Source: Elusimicrobia bacterium CG1_02_56_21 (GTDB lineage Bacteria; Elusimicrobiota; Elusimicrobia; Elusimicrobiales; UBA9959). From it: a DNA stretch of 62,746 nt. The notes beneath the pieces are model-generated. The model ran no database searches. It saw nothing but the letters and a program-made list of their open reading frames with translations, and had not been told where the DNA came from. Positions within the stretch are counted from its first letter, which is position 1. Each line of letters opens with the position of its first letter. Below, piece after piece: positions 9,201-16,200 of this stretch. Both the position numbers and the translations under genes were made by a program. The DNA is taken from positions 1 to 62,746 of the forward strand of contig MNUR01000011.1 in assembly GCA_001871115.1 (NCBI GenBank), in the 5' to 3' direction.

Positions 9201-12200
9201 TTTGCCATATGGGGCTGAGCGCCAAGTATCTTGTCTATCATCCTGGTGCAGGAGGCCTGCGGGCCCAGCTCAATGAATATCCTTGCGCCGTCTTCATAGG
9301 CGCGCCGCACTAGCGAAGGAAAGTCCAGGCTGTGTATTGCCTGGGCTACTATTGAATCGGCTGCGCTTTCCCGGGTGACGGCGTATGCTTTCTTCCACGC
9401 GCCGCTGTAAAAACGCACTCCGGGAGGAGGGGTCGTAGGGAACAGGTGCAGGTCCCGGTACTGCTTTTCTACAAGTTTGGCCGCCGCAAAGTGAACCGTG
9501 GATACTCCCTGCAGCGGCAGGAATACGCAGCCAAGGCCTTCTACCAGAGAATTGACGGCTTTGCGGTAGCCTCCTACCACGCATTCGAGCGGAGCGTTGA
9601 CTATCAGCAGCGCCGCGCGCTCGGCGCCTTTAAGGGCCATGCGCACATTTTCGGCGGGCCGGTCTATTACGCCCAGGACCCAGTCCGCCTTTTCGTCCTT
9701 GGGCATGTTCCAGAAGCGCCGGGCAACGTCGCAGGGCCCGGCAAGGTCGCTTACAAAAAGGCTGGACTCGTTGATCCTGCGCAGCATCTGGTCCCGCGCG
9801 GTCCAGGTCCGCGTCGCGAAAAGCCCGGCCGTTTCTCCCAGGCTGTAGCCTATGACGAAAGCGGGCTCAACTCCCAGGGAGCGTATCAGGTCGCTTACGG
9901 CGGCGCCGTGGGCTACCGAGCCGAAGATCATCGATTTAAAATCGTCGGTGATCTCCCGTTCTGTTTCGTCCTGCCAGCCGGAATCCCAGAGGAGGCGCCA
10001 CGGGGCGAAATAATTAGGGACCATCTGGCTGCGCAAATAGCCGTTCTCGGCGTCGAGGCGCCTCGGGATCTCCGGCCATTGAGCCCAGAGTTCCCTGCCC
10101 ATGCCGATATACTGGTTGCCGGATCCCGGGAAAACGAAAGCTATGTTTTCGGGCCGGGCCTGGCCTGCGGGGGAGTAAAATATCCTGTCCCGGCAGAAAG
10201 CGCTGTCCGGGGCGGTCCGTATGCCCGAGGCCGCCGTGTCAGAAAGTGAAATGAGTTCTTCCCTGTCGCGGGCCAGTAAAACGCAGGCGCCTTTTTTTTC
10301 GGGCCTGGGCGGGGTATGGGCGAACCAGCCCCGGGCGAGTTTTTCTATGTTGGCCCCCGGCTCCAGGCGGAGCAGCCAGGAGCGCAGGTCCCCGAGCCCG
10401 GCGAGGATGCCGGCCGCGTCCTCGTCCTCCACGGCGAACAGCGCTTCTCCGCGCGCACCCAGCGGCTGGCGGCGCTCCGCGTCCGCCTGCGCCCCGGAGG
10501 CCGCTATCTCAAGGCCTTCCATAACTACGTGGCCGCAGTTGCCGTCCAGGCCGAGCGCGCTTACGCCGGCCCGGCGCGGGCCTTCAGCCCGGTTGCGCAG
10601 CCAGTACTGCGGCTGCAGGGGGATATGAAATCTTTTTTTTGCCCGGGCAAGTTCTTCGAGGGGGGAGATTTTCAGCATCGCGGGCAGTATTTCCTGATAG
10701 AGCGCGAGGGCGGTTTTAACGACTCCTGCCAGGCCGCAGGCGGCGCCCGTGTGGCCGATCACCGGCTTGACCGCGCCCAGCGCGCACTGGAACTGCGCGG
10801 AGTAGATCCCGTAAAAATCGGTGAGCGCTTCCGCTTCTGCCGCGTCTTCGGCGGGGGTTCCGCTGCCGTGGGTTTCAAGGTAGCTGATAGTGGAGGGGTC
10901 GATCTGCGCTTCGCCGTAGGCTTCCCGGAGGGCGGCAGCATAGGCCTGCGGCGTGGGCGCGGTTTTATCCACCCCGCCTCCGGACGCGAAGCCGAGCCCT
11001 TTTATGACGGCGTAAACCCGGTTCCCGTCGCGGACCGCGTCGTCGAGCCGCTTGAGGATGACGGCGGCCGCGCCTTCGCCGGGCACAGTTCCGTTGGCGC
11101 CGGCGTCGAAAGGCCGCGCCTGGGCGGAGTAAGGTTTGAGTTTGTCCGAAGCTGATAAGGCCCTGGGGTCCCCGTCTATGGAGACGGCGCCCACTATCGC
11201 CGTATCAAGCTCTCCGGAGCGAAGGGCGCGCACTCCGGCTTCAAGAGCCCGGAGGCCGGAGGTTTCTTCGCTTGAAATAGTGAAGCTGGGGCCGCCCACA
11301 TGGAATTCCCTGGCTATCCTGCTGGCCACTATGCCGCCCAGCGCTCCCATCGTGCGGTTGGCGGATAAAGCCGGGCCGGCGATATTGCGCAGGCCGGCAA
11401 GAAAATCTTTCTCCTCTTTTTCTGAGAGGACCAGACCCCGCTCAGCGGCATGAAGGCGGGCTGTTTCCAGCAAAGACCAGCGGAAATGGAAATTGGTCGT
11501 GCTTGAGTCCAGGCCGAGCCCGATAAAAACCCCGGCGTTTTCTAGGCCTTTCTCCCCGGCGCCGGAGTCGGCGACGGCTTTGGCCGCCACATCCAGCATA
11601 AGCAGCTGCTGCGGCAGCATTTCTTCGAGCTCTTTCGGGGGTATCCTGTAGGCGTCGGCGGCTACTCCCGCTTCGCGCAGATAAAAGCCTTTTGTATTTG
11701 CTTCTGACAGCCCGCGGCGGCGCCCGGCCGGCAATTCCGAGGGGATTTCACCTTTCCCTCCCAGTACGGCTTCCTGGAATTCTCTCAGGCCCGTCAGCGG
11801 GCCGAAGCGGGCTTCCATTCCTACGATAGCGACCGGGCAGGGTACGGCCGGAGCTGTTTTCGCCGGAGAAATCCGGGCGGCCGGCGAGAAGCTCCCTGCG
11901 TACTCTTCCACCAGCACGTGGGCGTTTATGCCGCCGAAGCCGAAAGCGCTTATGGCCGCGCGGCGGGGTGTTTTGCTGTCGCGGGCCGTCCAGTCCTCGG
12001 ACCTGTTTTGCACGCGGAACGGGCTGCCGGCAAGTTTTATCTTAGGGCCGGGCTTTGAGAAATTAGCGGTCGGGGGCAGGCTTTTATTCTGGAAAGCCAG
12101 CAGAACTTTCATCATTCCTGCGGCGCCCGCGGCGGTAAGCAGGTGGCCGACATTTGATTTAACGGAGCCCAGGGAGCATTGCCCGGCGCTCCAGCCGCGC

Positions 12201-13240
12201 TCTCCCCACAGAGTTTTAAGGCTTTCTACCTCTACCGGGTCGCCGGCAGGGGTTCCCGCGGCGTGGCACTCTATCAGGTCCACCTGGGACGGCGAGAGGC
12301 CGGCCTGGCGATAGGCCGAGCGCATCGCATACAGCTGGCCCGCGGAGTTAGGCGCAAGCAGGCTGCCGCCTATGTCGTTGGAAAGGCCTATGCCGGTTAT
12401 GACCCCGTAAATCTTGTCGCCGTCGCGCACTGCGTCCGCGAGGCGCTTAAGGATGAACATCCCGGCGCCCTCGCCGACTACCAGCCCGTCTGCGGCGGAG
12501 TCAAAAGGGGAAGGCCGGCCCGAGGGCGAGAGGGCGCGCAGCTGGGAAAAACCCATCTGGGTATAAAGGCTGGCCGGGCGGGAGACTCCGCCAGCAACCA
12601 TAGCGTCGGCGCGCCCGGAGCGAAGGGCGTCTGCCGCCATCTTTATAGCGTAAAGAGAAGAGGCGCAAGCGGCGTCCAGGGTGAAGCTGCCTCCTGAAAG
12701 GCCCAGCGCCCTGGCGATGACACCGCCGGGCAGACCTGCCGCGCAGCGGTTGAGAGGATCCGTTTTTGAGTTTAAAGGGGTAAGTGCTTTGCCGAAAGCC
12801 GCTTTCTCGAAAGCGGGGAGCAGGGTTTCCCGGGCCAGCTCGGAGGCGGAGTCGGTGGGAAGGACGATATTCCCGATTATGACCCCGGTGCGTGCGCGGT
12901 TTATTTTTTTATACTGAGCGTCAAAGAAGGCCTGTCTGGCGGCGTGCAGGGCCAGGTGGAAAACGGGGTCGAGCCTTTCTATAAAGGTTTCACGCAGGTC
13001 CAGGCCGGCCGGGTCAAGCTTGAAACCTTCAACGAAACAGGCTTTAAGCGAATACACTTTATCCGGCGCGCCTTTTTGCGGGTCAAAGACTTCCCGGCCG
13101 GGGAGTATCCAGCGGCCCGCGGGAACTTCCTTGGCGGAACAAACACCCTCTGAAATATTCTTCCAGAAATGCGTCAGGTAGGGCGCGCCGGGAAATATCC
13201 CGCCGACGCCGACTATGGCTATAGGCTGAGTTTCTTTCAT
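6287..13240 (-). CDS. pfaC: PfaC-like PUFA synthase subunit, KS-CLF-AT-DH-DH
   Basis: Multidomain synthase subunit of 2,317 residues. Ketosynthase about 1-450: active Cys192 (DAACASS), His326 (ECHAAGT), His366 (VKSNVGH). A second ketosynthase fold about 466-910 has Glu659 where the cysteine should be (SSEETSG), marking a chain-length factor. Acyltransferase about 1030-1375 has Ser1133 in GYSLGE, the PfaB-type domain fused in cis. An Ala/Pro-rich linker (1420-1545) is followed by four FabA-like hotdog folds. Folds two and four carry the catalytic histidines, His1828 (CHFTDDHVMPG) and His2216 (AHFYQDPVCPG); folds one and three lack them, giving two dehydratase pseudo-dimers. There is no C-terminal AGPAT domain and no thioesterase. 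A TAGGAG ribosome binding site precedes the ATG. Confidence 0.93.
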   Translation of the reverse strand: MKETQPIAIVGVGGIFPGAPYLTHFWKNISEGVCSAKEVPAGRWILPGREVFDPQKGAPDKVYSLKACFVEGFKLDPAGLDLRETFIERLDPVFHLALHAARQAFFDAQYKKINRARTGVIIGNIVLPTDSASELARETLLPAFEKAAFGKALTPLNSKTDPLNRCAAGLPGGVIARALGLSGGSFTLDAACASSLYAIKMAADALRSGRADAMVAGGVSRPASLYTQMGFSQLRALSPSGRPSPFDSAADGLVVGEGAGMFILKRLADAVRDGDKIYGVITGIGLSNDIGGSLLAPNSAGQLYAMRSAYRQAGLSPSQVDLIECHAAGTPAGDPVEVESLKTLWGERGWSAGQCSLGSVKSNVGHLLTAAGAAGMMKVLLAFQNKSLPPTANFSKPGPKIKLAGSPFRVQNRSEDWTARDSKTPRRAAISAFGFGGINAHVLVEEYAGSFSPAARISPAKTAPAVPCPVAIVGMEARFGPLTGLREFQEAVLGGKGEIPSELPAGRRRGLSEANTKGFYLREAGVAADAYRIPPKELEEMLPQQLLMLDVAAKAVADSGAGEKGLENAGVFIGLGLDSSTTNFHFRWSLLETARLHAAERGLVLSEKEEKDFLAGLRNIAGPALSANRTMGALGGIVASRIAREFHVGGPSFTISSEETSGLRALEAGVRALRSGELDTAIVGAVSIDGDPRALSASDKLKPYSAQARPFDAGANGTVPGEGAAAVILKRLDDAVRDGNRVYAVIKGLGFASGGGVDKTAPTPQAYAAALREAYGEAQIDPSTISYLETHGSGTPAEDAAEAEALTDFYGIYSAQFQCALGAVKPVIGHTGAACGLAGVVKTALALYQEILPAMLKISPLEELARAKKRFHIPLQPQYWLRNRAEGPRRAGVSALGLDGNCGHVVMEGLEIAASGAQADAERRQPLGARGEALFAVEDEDAAGILAGLGDLRSWLLRLEPGANIEKLARGWFAHTPPRPEKKGACVLLARDREELISLSDTAASGIRTAPDSAFCRDRIFYSPAGQARPENIAFVFPGSGNQYIGMGRELWAQWPEIPRRLDAENGYLRSQMVPNYFAPWRLLWDSGWQDETEREITDDFKSMIFGSVAHGAAVSDLIRSLGVEPAFVIGYSLGETAGLFATRTWTARDQMLRRINESSLFVSDLAGPCDVARRFWNMPKDEKADWVLGVIDRPAENVRMALKGAERAALLIVNAPLECVVGGYRKAVNSLVEGLGCVFLPLQGVSTVHFAAAKLVEKQYRDLHLFPTTPPPGVRFYSGAWKKAYAVTRESAADSIVAQAIHSLDFPSLVRRAYEDGARIFIELGPQASCTRMIDKILGAQPHMAKSACVKNQPETGTVLRLLARLIAERAPVDLHALYGRDSLAAGHQDPPAKKAMIRAALSVLPPVKFSWTPKKTWVEVAEAPAISPAASAPRPAEIKAPQAAPATFPAPARPAAFPPQSPAQGPAYLQNFSAATAAKAKAHEVFLRLSNNFTSIQSRNIEFQNTLMKALGGHSSAALPAKTAAPAPAPTPMAAPEVFMTREQCLEFAVGSIAKVLGPKFASADTYPTRVRLPDEPLMLVDRILSVRGEAGSLTSGKVITEHDVKPGAWYLDCGRIPTCIAVEAGQADLFLCGYLGIDDRTKGKAVYRLLDAEVTFHQGLPLAGDVIHYDINIERFARHGDIWLFFFNYESTVAGRPLLSMKKGCAGFFTDEELARGKGVVLTAEETAPAPGVTAPDWKIPAPVVGISESYSDAKIDALREGRYAECFGKVFEGLPLSNPVGLPSGRMKLVDRVLEMAPRGGRYGLGSIQGETDIHPDDWHMACHFTDDHVMPGTLMYECCLHTFRIFLLRLGWVAEAGACWYEPVPGITSRLECRGQVLPSTKKAMYEIIVKEIGYQADGGRPYAIADAFMYADGKRIIHIHDMSIRMGGTTRAEIERFWAAGGAEPAAAAPKTAVFGNASITAFATGKPSEAFGDRYKIFDSGRVIARLPGDPYKFLDRIVKIEGCKQWELASGGSIEAEYDVPPGEWYFKDGGQSSMPFAVLLEVALQPCGWLAAYLGSALTSPTDLSFRNLGGTAVQYAEVFPGSGILTTKVKITKVSQSGGMIIQDYDLEVLCRGRTVYKGGTQFGFFSKKSLSEQLGVRGAAKHNPTAEEAARSEELQLNSVPGLPGEKLIMLDSVETYIPDGGPKKQGFIRGLKKVNPDEWFFKAHFYQDPVCPGSLGLESFINLIKTAAARRWKDLPAHTRFEAMALNEKHQWVYRGQIVQKNKLVTVEAVITGADDERKILRADGFLIVDGLVIYQMKDFTVRAV

Positions 13241-13271
13241 TTGCTCCTAAAATCCGCCGCGCTGCAGCTGC

Positions 13272-16200
13272 TCAGGCCGCTACCGCTCCCAGTGTTCTTT
13301 TCATGAAAGCGGCGTTAAGGGCCTTGTCCACGGTGCATTCATAGCCTTCTATGCGGGCGACCAGCTTCCCGTTGCTGTCCGTAAAATCTATATCGGCCAC
13401 GGCGCTGTGCTCCGAACAGCGCGTTATCCTGGCGGCCACGCGCACCCCGTTAGCCGGGTATGCCGCGAACTGCCGGTAGGACGCGGCGCAATTGGGGAGG
13501 GAACAGGCGCCGGAATTCTCGAAAGTCCAGAGTATCATCCCCTGGAAAGCGGCGTCCAGCGCGGCGGGGTCCGCCAGCCATTTATCCCGGAGCGGGCGGC
13601 GAAGCCAGGATCCAGGGGGGAGAGAGGCGGACGCGTCTATAACTATTCCTTTTTCAGAGACGCCGGCTACGGAGCGGATAAACCGCATGTCTTCGCCGTG
13701 GAAAAGTATTTCTCCGTAGGCCTGTTCGATGGCGCGGGGATACGGCTTAAGCGCGAACTCGGGGCCGGGGGTTCCTGGACGGGGCAGGCTTGCCGCAAGT
13801 ATAATTTCCGCTCCCGCGTGCAGCTCTCCGTCGGGGCCGCGGAGTTCCGCCGGAACCGCGAAGCAGCCTTCTTTTTTGGAGGGCTTGCCCGCGCGGACAG
13901 ATAATTTCAGCGCCTCTGCGCCGAGTATGATGCCTTTGTAGATCTTAAGGTTGTTGAAGCCGTGGAACAGGAGGCCGGGGTTGCCGTGCAGTGCGCCGTG
14001 AGCCAGCCATTCGGAGATAATAGCGGTAGGTACGACCGCTTTCCCGTTTATAACGTGCGAGCGCAGGAAAGGATAATCCTCGGTTGAGACCGAGACCTCA
14101 AAAGCCTGGGTCGTTCCTGCAGCCGCGGGGGATTCCGGCCGGGCTGCCGTCCTGGGGCGCGCTACTGCCACAACCTCCACCGGGCCGGAATTGGCGGCGA
14201 GTTCCGCAACCAAAAACTTCCCTCCCGGTTCAAGTCCGATAACACCCACCCCTTCCTTCGCGAAAAGGGCTTTGAGCCCGTCGTTCACCATGCCCCCGTC
14301 CCAGGGGCCCCAGTTGAAGGAGACCGTGCGGCAGTCAGGCAGGCGGCGCGCAATAAGCTGCGCTGTTTTGTTGAGGACTTCATTGGCCATGGCGTAGTCG
14401 CACTGCCCGGTGCGGCCGAAGCGCGCGGTGGACGAGGAGTAAAGAGCCAGGAATTTAAGTTTCGGCAGTTCCAGGGAGGTAAGGATGTTCCGCAGCCCCG
14501 AGACTTTTGTGTCGAAGACGGATTCGAACTGTTCGGCCGTTTTGTCCAGTATAAGTTTATCCGCCAGGACCCCTGCTCCGTGCACGAAGCCGCGCACAGG
14601 CCCCAGTTTATCGGTTATTTTTTTTATTGCGTCACTGACCGATTGGGCATCCCTTATGTCCGCTGAAAAATATACGGCGTGCGAGCCTGCGGCTTCAAAG
14701 CGGTTGAGCTGCGTGCGTATTTCGCGGGCCGCCATTATCTGCCTGCACTGTTCGCCGGCGGCTTTGGGCGCCATGCCAGGGTTGCGGGAAATAAGCGCTT
14801 TCTTTATGTCGGCTTCACCGGGGCAGCCGGCCAGCCAGTTCTCCTCGGCGGCGGGCAGGGGGCTGCGTCCCAGGATGGCCAGCTTAGGGCCGCAGGCAGC
14901 GGCCAGGGCCGCTGCGGCTTCAGCCGTTACCCCGCGGGCCCCGCCGGTAATAAGCACGACGTCGCTTTTTCCCAGCTGCAGCTTTCCTCCCTTAACCTGT
15001 TCGGAGGAACTGAGCAGAACCACCTTGCTGCCTGTTTCCGAGATGCCCATTTCTGCCGGGCCTTTAAAGAAAAGTTCGTCGGCTACGGTCTGAGCCACGG
15101 AAACCGTATGTTGCCAGTCTGAGGCGGCGTCCAGCGCCCGGCAGGAAACTTCCTGCCACTCATGCGCCGCTGTTTTCGCCAGCCCGGCCAGCCCGCCGAA
15201 AACCGGGTCCTGCTCCGCTTTCAAGCCGGAAATCCCGAAAGAGCCGTCGAGGCGGGAGACTGTCATCAGGCAGGCCCCGGATTTTTTGCCGGCGGCGCGC
15301 AGCGCGGGCCCGGCTATCTGGGTCAGGCGGAAGGCCGCCTTCTGGAAATCCTCCGAATCCTTGCCCCATAAAGATTTCTTCTCCAGCCTGGCGGCGGGAG
15401 CGAGTATAACCAGCCCGGCCAGTCCTTCATCCGGGGCGGCTGTTCCCGGACCGGTCAGTGAAACCTTCTGGGCGCGATAACCGCGTTCAGTGAGGTTTTT
15501 CACAATCCCGGTGGCAAGCTCTGATCCGTCATCGGTGATCCAGAGCGGCAGTTTGCTGCTCAGCTCTACTTTCTCTCTCGGGGCTGTCTGGTTGAAAGCG
15601 GCGGTTTTCAGTATTTCCCGGGTAATCTCGTCGTCCGACTTGGCGCGTACAGGGGCCGGGGCGGCCGAGGCCGCCGGCTGCGCCGCGGCCTGGGGCATGC
15701 CTGCCGAGATATAAGCCGTCACCTGGCGCAGGGTGCGGATAGAGCCCAGCTGCTCGGGGGTGATCCGGGGCGCTGAGGGCAGTCTTTCCTGCAGTTCAGA
15801 AAGAATGGCCACGCGCTTGATGGAATCTATCCCCAGGTCGGATTCCATGTCCATGTCCGGGTTTAAAGATTCAGCCGGGTAGCCGGTCTGGGAAGAAACG
15901 ATAGCCAGAAGAACCTGTTCTACGTTTAAACCTCCGCTGACCGCGGCCGGGGCGGCCGGCAGCGCGGGGGTCTGTATCGGGGAGGGCGTCACAGGCGCCG
16001 GCCGGAAAACCGGGAGCTGTACCGCGGGAGCCCCGCTGAAGAGCTGCTGCTGCTGGTCTACCAGCGCCTGGAAAGAGCGCTGGGCCGCTTCCTGGCCTTC
16101 AAGGAACCTCGCGTGCAGCAAAGCGGTCTGCTCCTGCATTTTCTGGAGGGCGGCCATGCTCTCCTGCGCTATACGCAGAGCGTCGGAAGTGAAGGCAAGA

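Noticed and set aside
6593..13153. Long open frames on the plus strand opposite pfaC, including one of 423 codons
   Set aside because: They are antisense to a fully convincing multidomain synthase, have no family motifs and reflect high GC content. The same holds for frames opposite pfaA, the sprA-like gene, tkt and dnaE.
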